Positions 32,914-41,326 of a stretch of DNA of 56,767 bases are shown here, piece after piece. Under the pieces are notes generated by a model that was given only the letters and a program-made list of their open reading frames with translations, had not been told where the DNA came from and ran no database searches. Every line of letters starts with the position of its first letter. Position 1 is the stretch's first letter. The DNA comes from Nitrososphaerales archaeon (GTDB lineage: Archaea; Thermoproteota; Nitrososphaeria; Nitrososphaerales; Gagatemarchaeaceae): the NCBI GenBank assembly GCA_030038395.1, contig JASHOZ010000033.1:1-56767 (forward strand), given 5' to 3'. The position numbers and the translations under genes were made by a program.

Positions 32914-34920
32914 TTGTCAGGCCGCACCGAGGAACTATCCAGCGAGTCTCCCGCCCCGCTCACCACGGTCAGGGAGATAATCCTCGAGAACTTCATGAGC
33001 TACGAGTACGCCCGGATCCCACTGCGAGGCGGGCTCAACCTCATAATCGGTCCCAACGGCGCGGGCAAGTCTTCCGTCCTCCTGGCTATTTCGGTCGCGT
33101 TCGGGCAGGCCTACACGGAGAGGTCCCGCAAGCTCTCTGACCTGATCAGGCGAGGGAAGGACATCGCCAGGGTGTCGCTCATATTCGACAACTCGGCGAA
33201 GCAGGGGAGGCGGCCGATCCCCTACTCGAAGTCAGACACCTTCATGCTCAGCCGGTATCTCCGCCGGGACGGGTCGTACTGGTTCGAGGCAGACTACAAG
33301 GAGATAGACAAGAGCGAGGTCGTCAGACTCCTGAAGGAGTTCGGCATCAACCCCGACAACCTCCTGATCATCATGCACCAGGGGATGATCGAGGAGTTGG
33401 GCGCCGTGACGCCGCAAGAGCGCCTGAGGATGGTCGAGGAGGCGGTCGGGTTCGCTGAATACCGGCAGAGGATAGTCCAGGCGGAAGAGGAGCTCGGCGG
33501 CCTCATCGGAGAAGAGAGCTCCCTGCTCCAGCTGATCGACAACGCCAACCAGGCGCTCGAGTACTGGAAGCAAATCTACGACAGGTATCAGGAGAAGAAG
33601 AAGCTCATCGAGCACGTCGCGCTCCTGAACAAAGAACTGCTGTGGAGCACCGAGGCCAAGTTGACGAAGTCCCTCCAGTCGGTCGAGGCGAAGATAGCCT
33701 CGAAGCTGAGGGTCCTGGAGGACCTGAAGTCCCAGCAGGCGGAGGCGTCCTCGGACGCCGACCAGACGCACCAGACACTCCTGGACAAGCAGGTCGAGCT
33801 CAGGAAGTTCTACTACGCCCTCATCAGGGCCGAGTCAGAGAAGGCAAAGGACGAGTCCACCAGGGCGGCGTACAAGGCCGTCAAGGAGGACCTCGCGGGG
33901 CTCGCGAAGACACTCGACGAGGTCTTGGCCGGCGTGTCAGAGAAGCAGGCGAAACGGGCTAGGGAGTACGTGGGGTACATCTCTGGCAAGGGGGTCGCCG
34001 GCGAGGCGGACGCCGAACGGCGGAAGGTGGACCTCGAAAGGGAGGTGTCGTCGCTGCAGCCCGAGATCAGCAAGACAGAAGAGCTGATCAGGAAGGCGAT
34101 GGACACCTACCTCGGCTTCCGCGTGAAGTCCGAGGTCCTGTCGTACAGGGTAAAGGTCACCGAGTCGGACCTGCGCGACCTCGAGCGGGACGCCAGAGAG
34201 GCGAGAGCCGAGATGGAGAAGATTGCGCCCGCTCTCGCCGACGCGGGAGCGAGGGTCGAGACCTCGCGCCAGCCCTACGAAGTGTCCGAGGAACTGAAGC
34301 TCGCCTCGGCGCACGTGCAGAAGATGCAGGACGTGCCAGACGAAGCCGAGAAGATCTACAACGACTACTCCGGTAACGTCGACGAGTTGAAGGTCAAGCT
34401 CGCGAAGCTCCAGGAGAACAAAAAGGCGATGCTCGCTGAGCTCGAGTCGAGGAAGAGCGTCTGGCGGGCCGCGATGGAGAGGCTCGTGGAGTCCGCCGAT
34501 CCTGCGTATCAGGCGGTCCTCGCCGCGGCCGACGCGAGCGGTTTCATCAAGTTCGAGGAAGGGGGCGACATCGAAGACGCGGGGATCGCGCTCTACGTCG
34601 GCTTCAGAGGGGGGTCACCGACGACGCTCGACCCCTTCACGCAGAGCGGGGGGGAGCGCTCGGTCGCCCTCATGGCGTTCCTCCTCTCGCTGCAGGGGAG
34701 GATCGTCTCGCCGCTCCGGGCAATGGACGAGTTCGACATCCACATGGACCCGAGGAACAGGGAAGCCATGTTCAAGATGATCCTCGCGCAGATGAAACAG
34801 AGGGCCGCCTCGCAGTACATCGTGATCACGCCCTCGATACTCACAGTCTTCGACAGGAGCGCGCACGTCATCACGGTGCAGTCGGTCCATGGCTCCACCG
34901 AGGTCAAGGAGCTGAAGTAA
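32914..34920 (+). CDS. Short SMC-like ATPase resembling Smc5/6
   Basis: 668 residues. The N-terminal half-ATPase has IGPNGAGKSS (residues 45-53) and a Q-loop MHQG at 154-157, followed by long charged heptad-rich regions of about 400 residues with no cysteine, so no zinc hook, and no canonical SMC hinge that I can see. The C-terminal half has the ABC signature QSGGERS (577-583), Walker B LRAMDEFDIHMD with D605 and E606, and a D-loop. MDEFDxxMDxxxR is the form seen in Smc6-type proteins, unlike Rad50 or canonical SMC. Ordinary SMCs are much longer (about 1100-1200). Archaeal Smc5/6-related proteins are known in outline. It heads a three-gene operon. TTG start. Confidence 0.85.
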   Translation: MSGRTEELSSESPAPLTTVREIILENFMSYEYARIPLRGGLNLIIGPNGAGKSSVLLAISVAFGQAYTERSRKLSDLIRRGKDIARVSLIFDNSAKQGRRPIPYSKSDTFMLSRYLRRDGSYWFEADYKEIDKSEVVRLLKEFGINPDNLLIIMHQGMIEELGAVTPQERLRMVEEAVGFAEYRQRIVQAEEELGGLIGEESSLLQLIDNANQALEYWKQIYDRYQEKKKLIEHVALLNKELLWSTEAKLTKSLQSVEAKIASKLRVLEDLKSQQAEASSDADQTHQTLLDKQVELRKFYYALIRAESEKAKDESTRAAYKAVKEDLAGLAKTLDEVLAGVSEKQAKRAREYVGYISGKGVAGEADAERRKVDLEREVSSLQPEISKTEELIRKAMDTYLGFRVKSEVLSYRVKVTESDLRDLERDAREARAEMEKIAPALADAGARVETSRQPYEVSEELKLASAHVQKMQDVPDEAEKIYNDYSGNVDELKVKLAKLQENKKAMLAELESRKSVWRAAMERLVESADPAYQAVLAAADASGFIKFEEGGDIEDAGIALYVGFRGGSPTTLDPFTQSGGERSVALMAFLLSLQGRIVSPLRAMDEFDIHMDPRNREAMFKMILAQMKQRAASQYIVITPSILTVFDRSAHVITVQSVHGSTEVKELK

Positions 34921-34921
34921 C

Positions 34922-35680
34922 ATGGAGGACCGCAGACTCGAGGACCTGCTCAGAGTGATCGAACTTTGCAGGTCAGTCGAGACGAGCAGCGCCAACCCCT
35001 TCGACGTCGACATCAGGGAGAAGATCACGCTCTTGAATGACAGGCTCCCGGGCTGGAAGTTCCTCGACGAGCTCCTGGTAGACTCTGAGGCGATGTTCGA
35101 GCTCGCGCAGATCGTGAAGCTCCAGGACGAATGGCTCAAGCACAGGGCCTCGTCGCTGTACATCGACCCGCTCCTCATCCAGCTGAAGGTCAAGCTCCTC
35201 TCCAGGGACGACCTCGTCGAGTCCTTCGTCAGGAGCTGGCATCCTGTCGCACAGCTGGACCAGATATCGCCGAAGGGGCTGGAGCGCGCGTTCGTCTACT
35301 GGAGGGACCTCTCTCCGATGGCAGAGCGCTTCAGAGAGGAGTTCGGCAGCTACGGAGCGAAGACTGGCGCGGTAGACTACGAGGAGCTGGTGTCGCTTGG
35401 CATCTTCACGAAGAGTCAGTTCGAGGAGGGGCTCGCCGCGTTGCACGAGGAGCTGGCCGCGCAGTCGAAGGGGGAGTGGGTCGACTACAGCGGGTTCATC
35501 GGGTCCCAAGACATAGAGACACGGGTCAAGAGGGCCTACCTCCTGGCCTTTCTGATAAGCGAGGGGCGAGCGTCGCTCAGGACCGAGCCCTTGACGGGGA
35601 GGATCTGGACTACGTCGCTCGAGTCGAAGGCGAAGGGCCCCCCGAGGTCGGTCGCCATATCGGTTACAGGTGGCGCCTGA
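34922..35680 (+). CDS. Kleisin-like protein (ScpA/Nse4 type)
   Basis: 252 residues. The N-terminal part (LLRVIELCRSVE ... NPFDVDIREKITLLNDRL, residues about 9-42) has the length and DxxDI-type pattern of a ScpA N-terminus, followed by the helical FELAQIVKLQDEWLKHRASSLYIDP. The C-terminus RVKRAYLLAFLISEGRASLRTEPLTGRIW resembles the winged helix of kleisins (FLAxLEL ... VxLxQxxxFGxI). No significant signal from any other family is visible. It begins one base after the SMC-like stop and its TGA overlaps the next ATG (TGATG). Kleisins bridge the two SMC heads. I judge the assignment likely but not proven. Confidence 0.6.
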   Translation: MEDRRLEDLLRVIELCRSVETSSANPFDVDIREKITLLNDRLPGWKFLDELLVDSEAMFELAQIVKLQDEWLKHRASSLYIDPLLIQLKVKLLSRDDLVESFVRSWHPVAQLDQISPKGLERAFVYWRDLSPMAERFREEFGSYGAKTGAVDYEELVSLGIFTKSQFEEGLAALHEELAAQSKGEWVDYSGFIGSQDIETRVKRAYLLAFLISEGRASLRTEPLTGRIWTTSLESKAKGPPRSVAISVTGGA

Positions 35681-36234
35681 TGGAGACGGCAGACAGGGCG
35701 TTGCTGGAGAGGAAGGTGAGGAGGGCGTTCCAGGTCCTCGTGCTCCAGCGCGGCAGGAATCCGGGTGTCAAGGGGTGGGAGATGAAGCGATACCTGGGAA
35801 GAGACTACAGGAAGATAGTCGAGGTGCTGTCAGAGGACGTCTCAGGGCTTGGCCTCGAGGTCTTCGAAGTGAAGGGGGCGGACGGGACGGATGACTCGGC
35901 CAGGTTCTTCCTCAGGTTCAGAGAGCCCCCGACTGTGAGCGAAGCTGAGACTTCTGGGATCAGGATCGACGACTTGGCCGTTCTCGCCGCCACCCTCGCA
36001 TTCGTCAACTCCAAGCAAGGGAGGGCGGCGAGGAGAGAGGTAGAGCAGTTCCTGCGGGAGAAGTTCCCGAAGTGGAGGGTAGAGTACTCGCTCGACAGGT
36101 ACGTCAAGAGGGGCTATCTGGAGCAGGACGAAAGGACGATGCTGCACGCCGGCTGGAGGACGCACGCCGAGGTAGATGAGAAGACCCTCATGACCCTGAT
36201 CCTTTCCAGGGCTCAGGAAGGCTCCAAGAAGTAG
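35680..36234 (+). CDS. Double winged-helix protein, MAGE/Nse3-like kite candidate
   Basis: 184 residues. It begins with RKVRRAFQVLVLQRGRNPG and WEMKRYLGRDYRKIVEVLSEDVSGLGLEVFEVK, followed by a second domain with IDDLAVLAATLAFVNSKQG, ARREVEQFLREKF, YVKRGYLEQ and LHAGWRT. The order of a long helix, a FLN-type turn, EELWEFL-type helix, RGYLE and a W-containing end resembles the MAGE homology domain of Nse3, one of the two kite subunits of Smc5/6. ATG overlaps the kleisin stop. Its 3' end overlaps the convergent second helicase by 22 bases. I cannot run a profile search, so this is an inference. Confidence 0.55.
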   Translation: METADRALLERKVRRAFQVLVLQRGRNPGVKGWEMKRYLGRDYRKIVEVLSEDVSGLGLEVFEVKGADGTDDSARFFLRFREPPTVSEAETSGIRIDDLAVLAATLAFVNSKQGRAARREVEQFLREKFPKWRVEYSLDRYVKRGYLEQDERTMLHAGWRTHAEVDEKTLMTLILSRAQEGSKK

Positions 36235-39200
36235 CGACGCCTCAAGGCTTCGCGCTCCCCTTCGATTATCAGGTCCACCAGGTCAACGCCTTCCTTCCTC
36301 ATCTTCGCTGCCAGCGCCGCTGCTTCAGCGGTCCTGATCCCCCTTCCAGCAAGGAGCATGTCAGCGGCGTGCCCGTACTCGCTCCGCAGTTCGGCGGACT
36401 TCCTTATCGCTTCTGCCTGCCTGAGCCTCTTCCCCTTGAGCTCCGCCCTGCTACGAGCTTTCATCGAGAGAGAGAACACGTCCTCATACGTATCGTTCGA
36501 GACGCCGACCGCATCTTTCCCGCATGCCGGGCACTTCGCGAGTCCCTGCATGTCTCCGACACGTTTCAGCTCAAGATAGTCCCAGCAGTTTACGCATGTG
36601 GCGACGAGGAAGGTGTCGTCTATCCTCGCGCGGGTCGACTGCCGGAGCAGCGCCCTGAGCCTCTCCGGGGACACTATCTCCCCCCTCCTGCTTATCTCCT
36701 CGACGCCTATTCGCGCGATCGGTGAGAGCGCGGCCTGCTCGATCTGTCTGACCTCTATCGCGCCTGCCTTGATCTTGGCCAGGACGTCCGCGGAGCCGGC
36801 CAGGTCAAGGTCGTCATGGAATATCATGTTCATCGCCTCCTCGTACACCGGGGTGTCACGGAGCGACTCGATCAGCCCTGCGATCGAGACGCTTGCGTAC
36901 TCCGCGTCCTTGGCTATCGCCCCACACTTCTTCCCAGCGTGGATTAGCCTCCGCTTGAAGATCCCGCTCCGCTCGAGCGCCTCCTCCGTAGCGGCCCTCA
37001 GGTCCACCCCGCCAAGCTCGTCGAACAGCTCGACCGCGGCCGCCGGTCCCACGTCTGCCTCGATGACGATTCTGTACGGGTCCTGGTGCACCGCGACCGA
37101 CTGGCCGATCCTCTCGGAGATGCGGTGACCCATCACCCTGGCGAGGAGCCTGTTGACCTTGTGGCCGAATGCGGCCTGGATGACCACGTACCTGTCCCAC
37201 CTCTCCACGGTGACGAGCCTCTCTGACGGGATCGGGACGCCGGCTGCGCGCTGCTCGACGACCTCCTTCAGCGCATCAGCGGCCAGCTCCCTTGAGACGG
37301 GGTACGTCCGGCACAGCTCGTCGAGGTACCCCTCCTCGTTCCCCTTGTCAAGCTCCTCCGCGTACCTCCGCCGTATCATCCCGACCTCGGCTGCCACGTC
37401 TCTGGGGACCGGGATCTCGTCCCCCACCCAGTTCGGGACGGCGCCGGTGGGGTCGTCCTCGGCCTTGACGTAGACCTTGTTTCCGTAGATCTGCTCGACC
37501 TTCCAGCACCTGCCGGCTTCTACGAACTTCACCCCCACTTCCCCGTACTCGGATACGAACGCCTCGTCAAGCGTGCCGACGAAGCTGTCTCCTTCAATCA
37601 CGAGATACTGCCGCTCGTCCGGGATCATCGACAGGTTGTCGAAGTAGTAGCTGAAGAGCGGTTTGACGTCGCGAGCCCTGAACACCTTCCCTTCCGATTC
37701 GTTGTAGTACGCGAGCCGGGGGTACCTCTCTCTCATGTATGTAAGCACCTTCTTGAGCTTCTCCCCTTCGATTGCCGAGTAGACGTGGCTTCGAGAGAGG
37801 AGCGACTTCAGGTCGTCGAAGTTCCAGCTCCCCTGCTCGATCAGCAGTCCGGCTATCTGGTGGGTCGCCACATCGTACGGCTCCATGACTGGCTCGAGCG
37901 GCTCGAGCTCTCCGGCCCTCGCCTTCCTGCACAGAACGGCCGCCTCGAGGGTGTCGTCCGAGTCTTGCGTGATGATCATCCCGTTCGACGCCTCCCCTAC
38001 CCTGTGACCGCTCCTCCCCACCCGTTGGACGAGCCTGGTCGCCTGTCGCGGCGAGTTGTACTGGACGACGTACTCGAGGAAGCCTATGTCGATCCCCAGC
38101 TCGAGGCTGCTGGTGCATATGACGCCGAGGAGCTTCCCATCCTTCAGGTTCCTCTCGACCGCCTCCCTCGTCGCCTTGGACAGAGAGCTGTGGTGTATCC
38201 CCATCGGGAAGCGGGGGTCCCAGACGCGGAATCTGCTGGCGAGCGCCTCGGCCTCTGTGCGCGTGTTGGTGAAGACCAGCACCGACTTGTACCTCTCGAC
38301 CGCATCCCTGATCGTCCTGAGCCTCGCCGCGACGTCAGGGAAAGAGTAGATGGCCTCGGCCAGAATCCTGTCTTCCCCGGCAGCCCTCGGCGCGACGACC
38401 TTCAACGCGAGGCTCTTCTCGACGGGGACCCTGACCACTTCGCAGTCCCTCCCGTTTCCCACCAGGAACTTCGCGACTCTTTCGGGCGACCCGACCGTAG
38501 CCGACAGGCCTACCATTTGCAGCTCGTTCTCGGCAGCGTCGCGAAGCCTCTCGAGTCCGACGCTCAACTGGCTCCCCCTCTTGTCCTCCGCCAACTCGTG
38601 GACTTCGTCGACGACCACCCACCTTAGCTTCGAAAGGTTCTGCCTGATCCTCCTGCCTACTAAGAGGATTTGGAGCGTCTCGGGCGTCGTGATCAGGAAC
38701 TCGGGAGGGGCGAAGCTGAGGTTGGTCCTCTCCGCCTGCGAGCTGTCCCCATGCCGCACCCCCAGCCGTATGTCGAACCGCTTGCACCACCACTGCATCC
38801 TCTCCAGCATGTCCCTGTTCAGGGCGCGGAGGGGCGTGATGTAGAGGAGTTTCGTGTTCTTGGCCCGTTCTTCGCCCTCTCTAATCAGCGCGTCGAGGAC
38901 TGGGAGGATCGCGGCCTCCGTCTTTCCTGTCCCCGTGGGGGCCATCAGCAGAGCGTTCTTCCCTGCCCTCACCAGCGGGACGAGCTTGGTCTGCGGGTCC
39001 GTCGGGCTCACGAACCCTTTCTCCTTGAGGGCCTGGACTAGAGGTGGCGAGAAGAGTTGGAAGACGTTCTGCTCGCTCAGTGGCTCTTCCCACCTTTGTG
39101 CGAAAGGTCTCTGATCAAAGTCCCCACTAGAAGATACATTCCGTCTGGTTCCTCCTCCAATAAGGTTCCGGTAACTCCAACCTGCAGTCTCATGACTCGG

Positions 39201-39266
39201 AGCCTTCAGCCGCAACTCTGGAGTCAGCGCGACGCCTTGACACCCTCGGACGCGCGCCATGAGCAA
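36213..39266 (-). CDS. Lhr-type superfamily 2 helicase (copy 2)
   Basis: The full frame is 1017 residues. Walker A APTGTGKT, TPLRALNRDM, DEVHELAED, SATVGSPER, CTSSLELGID and QRVGRSGH are all intact, and a C-terminal zinc finger is CVNCWDYLE ... KCPACGK. Similarity to other Lhr proteins begins only around FQLFSPPLVQALKEKGF, i.e. near position 39080. The only codon there that could act as start is CTG; the first ATG would add about 60 unconserved residues. The two helicases are clearly paralogous, with the same domain order. Its 3' end runs into the SMC-like operon. Confidence 0.9.
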   Translation of the reverse strand: MLMARVRGCQGVALTPELRLKAPSHETAGWSYRNLIGGGTRRNVSSSGDFDQRPFAQRWEEPLSEQNVFQLFSPPLVQALKEKGFVSPTDPQTKLVPLVRAGKNALLMAPTGTGKTEAAILPVLDALIREGEERAKNTKLLYITPLRALNRDMLERMQWWCKRFDIRLGVRHGDSSQAERTNLSFAPPEFLITTPETLQILLVGRRIRQNLSKLRWVVVDEVHELAEDKRGSQLSVGLERLRDAAENELQMVGLSATVGSPERVAKFLVGNGRDCEVVRVPVEKSLALKVVAPRAAGEDRILAEAIYSFPDVAARLRTIRDAVERYKSVLVFTNTRTEAEALASRFRVWDPRFPMGIHHSSLSKATREAVERNLKDGKLLGVICTSSLELGIDIGFLEYVVQYNSPRQATRLVQRVGRSGHRVGEASNGMIITQDSDDTLEAAVLCRKARAGELEPLEPVMEPYDVATHQIAGLLIEQGSWNFDDLKSLLSRSHVYSAIEGEKLKKVLTYMRERYPRLAYYNESEGKVFRARDVKPLFSYYFDNLSMIPDERQYLVIEGDSFVGTLDEAFVSEYGEVGVKFVEAGRCWKVEQIYGNKVYVKAEDDPTGAVPNWVGDEIPVPRDVAAEVGMIRRRYAEELDKGNEEGYLDELCRTYPVSRELAADALKEVVEQRAAGVPIPSERLVTVERWDRYVVIQAAFGHKVNRLLARVMGHRISERIGQSVAVHQDPYRIVIEADVGPAAAVELFDELGGVDLRAATEEALERSGIFKRRLIHAGKKCGAIAKDAEYASVSIAGLIESLRDTPVYEEAMNMIFHDDLDLAGSADVLAKIKAGAIEVRQIEQAALSPIARIGVEEISRRGEIVSPERLRALLRQSTRARIDDTFLVATCVNCWDYLELKRVGDMQGLAKCPACGKDAVGVSNDTYEDVFSLSMKARSRAELKGKRLRQAEAIRKSAELRSEYGHAADMLLAGRGIRTAEAAALAAKMRKEGVDLVDLIIEGEREALRRRYFLEPS

Positions 39267-39397
39267 CCGCGTGACACAGGGTGTACTCGGGCTTGCCCAG
39301 GATCGGCACTCGCTCCGCGCAGTCGCGGCTTGGAATTGAAGTCAACCCTTATCTATCAGGGGGGGAGTCACACGAACGCGACTTGGTATCACGACGG

Positions 39398-40831
39398 ATG
39401 TTGGTCGCCGCCGCCGTAATCATCTTACTCGCGCCACTCTCGCTCCTACACGTCGTGAACGCCGCCACGTCGATTGGAGTCGGATCGGAGCCGTGGGAGA
39501 TGGCTTACGACTCGACGAACGGCTACATTTACGCGCCGAACTCGGGCTCCAACTCGGTGTCTGTGATTGACACGGCGACGAACGCAGTCGTCCACACGAT
39601 AACTGACGTATCCTTCGACGAACCGATAGCCGTCGCGTTCGCCTCCACCGACGGCGAGGTCTATGTTGCCAACTTCGAGGACAGCACGATATCCGTGATA
39701 GATCCCGCGACCAACACGGTAACACAGGTGATATCGGCCGCGTCCTTCGACAATCCTCAGGGCCTTCTGTTTGTCTCGGCGGACAAGGCGCTCTATGTCT
39801 CCAACCTCTATGGGGACACCGTCTCCGTGGTGAACACCACCACTAACACAGTCGTCCATGTCATAAGCAGCGGCACCTTCTCTGAGCCGTACGAGATGGC
39901 GTACGTGCCGTCCAACGGGCTCGTCTATGTCACTAACTATGCCTCCTCCTCGCCGAGCACGGTGACCATGTTCGCGCTCAACAACACTGTGGTAGGCACG
40001 ATAGGCGTGGGGTATACTCTCGGCGGGGACGAGCCGTGGGGGATCGCTTACTCCCCCTCAAACAACGACCTCTACGTGTCGGACTACCTCAGCGATAGGG
40101 TGGTCGTAATCGACGCGTCCAACAACGTCGCGAGCATCGATATCACTGTCGGTTCGTATCCGGAGGATCTGCTGTACTCTCCGAGCGACAACATGATCTA
40201 TGCCGCGAACTCCGGCTCGGACACCGTCAGTAAGATCAACCCATCGACCAACATGGTCGTGGCGACCTACGCCGTGGGAGCCCTACCCGCAGGTTTCGCC
40301 TTCGCCCCTTCGAATGACGAGGTCTACGTCTCGAACTACGACTCGGGGACGATATCCTATTTCGCCGCGCCTCCAAGCGCCGACAGCGTGATCCTCTCTG
40401 ACCTCGGAGAGCTCAACTCAAGCATCAACGCGATTGACTCGACGGTGAACGGCATCTCCAGCACCGTTTCGAATCTGCAGGCCACGCTTGCCGGCATCTC
40501 CTCCACAGTTGGCGGGATTGGCTCGTCTCTGGCGGGCATCACCACGACGCTGAACAACGTGTCGTCCACGGTGCAAGGAATCTCCGGCGCGGTAACGAGC
40601 CTCGAGTCATCAGTCTCGTCGCTCTCCACCACCCTCTCGAACGGCGTCAGCAGCCTGACGAGCGGCACAAACGGGGTTCAATCATCCGTCGACGGACTGC
40701 AGTCTTCAGTCTCTACTGTCAGCAACGACGTGTCGTCCATCATGGACCTGCTCTATCTCGTGTCCGCTCTGGTAGTGATATTCGGCATCCTTGCGCTCGT
40801 CATGGCGATGAGGAAGAACAAGGGCGCGTAG
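39398..40831 (+). CDS. Secreted YVTN/NHL beta-propeller with coiled-coil stalk and C-terminal anchor
   Basis: 477 residues from ATG 39398. A signal peptide (MLVAAAVIILLAPLSLLHVVNA) is followed by about seven YVTN-type blades (residues about 25-325) with motifs of the form VYVANxxSxTVSVIDxATNTVV. Then comes a Ser/Thr-rich region of about 110 residues (LSDLGELNSSINAIDSTVNGI onward) with a heptad-like hydrophobic spacing and no Pro or Gly-breaking charge pattern, consistent with a parallel coiled-coil stalk. One transmembrane helix (MDLLYLVSALVVIFGILALVMAM) and a basic end (RKNKG) finish the protein. The topology resembles surface layer stalk proteins. The ligand is unknown. Confidence 0.78.
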   Translation: MLVAAAVIILLAPLSLLHVVNAATSIGVGSEPWEMAYDSTNGYIYAPNSGSNSVSVIDTATNAVVHTITDVSFDEPIAVAFASTDGEVYVANFEDSTISVIDPATNTVTQVISAASFDNPQGLLFVSADKALYVSNLYGDTVSVVNTTTNTVVHVISSGTFSEPYEMAYVPSNGLVYVTNYASSSPSTVTMFALNNTVVGTIGVGYTLGGDEPWGIAYSPSNNDLYVSDYLSDRVVVIDASNNVASIDITVGSYPEDLLYSPSDNMIYAANSGSDTVSKINPSTNMVVATYAVGALPAGFAFAPSNDEVYVSNYDSGTISYFAAPPSADSVILSDLGELNSSINAIDSTVNGISSTVSNLQATLAGISSTVGGIGSSLAGITTTLNNVSSTVQGISGAVTSLESSVSSLSTTLSNGVSSLTSGTNGVQSSVDGLQSSVSTVSNDVSSIMDLLYLVSALVVIFGILALVMAMRKNKGA

Positions 40832-40861
40832 TCCGTCCGGGTGGATGAAGCTCACCGTGCT

Positions 40862-40874
40862 ACCCTTAAATAGA
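40862..40874 (+). promoter_or_regulatory. TATA box of the lipA operon regulator
   Basis: ACCCTTAAATAGA lies about 26-38 bases before the ATG at 40900, in a strongly AT-rich patch. This fits a leaderless transcript for the regulator and the lipA operon behind it. Confidence 0.6.
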
Positions 40875-40899
40875 ACGTTATAACATAAGTAATAAAGTC

Positions 40900-41325
40900 A
40901 TGATAACGCCTTACGAGATAGTCTCAAAGTCAGCCCTCCCTGCGGTTAGGGCGATGGTCGCGAGGCGCCTCCGAGAAGACTACCACATGACGCAGCAGCA
41001 GGTGGCCGACGCCCTAGGTATCACCCAGGCATCAGTCAGCAACTATGCCAGACGAACGCGGGGGGTGATGGTGGATTTCGAAACAGATGCGGTCGTCTCG
41101 GCGGCCGCGGACCGTATCGCGCACGACCTCTCGAAGGAGTACCCCGACCAGAGGGAGGCTCTGAGGTCGATGACCGAAGTGCTCGACTACATCCGGTTCA
41201 ACCACATGATGTGCAGCCTGCACGGCGACATAGAGCCGGGATTTGAGACAGAAGGGTGTTACGCCTGCGACGGAGCGCTGTCCGGAAAGGGTTTTGAAAG
41301 GCTAAAGCCGCCCGCCGGAATCTGA
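40900..41325 (+). CDS. COG2522-like XRE regulator with C-terminal Cys cluster
   Basis: 141 residues. An HTH of the archaeal COG2522 type starts the protein: PYEIVSKSALPAVRAMVARRL, then DYHMTQQQVADALGITQASVSNYARRTRG. A helical middle part follows. The C-terminus has C at SMCSLHGD-like MMCSLHGD and YACDG after EGCY, giving three Cys (CSLHG and CYAC) that could bind a metal or an Fe-S cluster. lipA begins one base after the stop codon, so they are co-transcribed. Because LipA carries Fe-S clusters, regulation of lipoate synthesis by cluster or redox state is possible; this is an inference. Confidence 0.82.
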   Translation: MITPYEIVSKSALPAVRAMVARRLREDYHMTQQQVADALGITQASVSNYARRTRGVMVDFETDAVVSAAADRIAHDLSKEYPDQREALRSMTEVLDYIRFNHMMCSLHGDIEPGFETEGCYACDGALSGKGFERLKPPAGI

Positions 41326-41326
41326 A

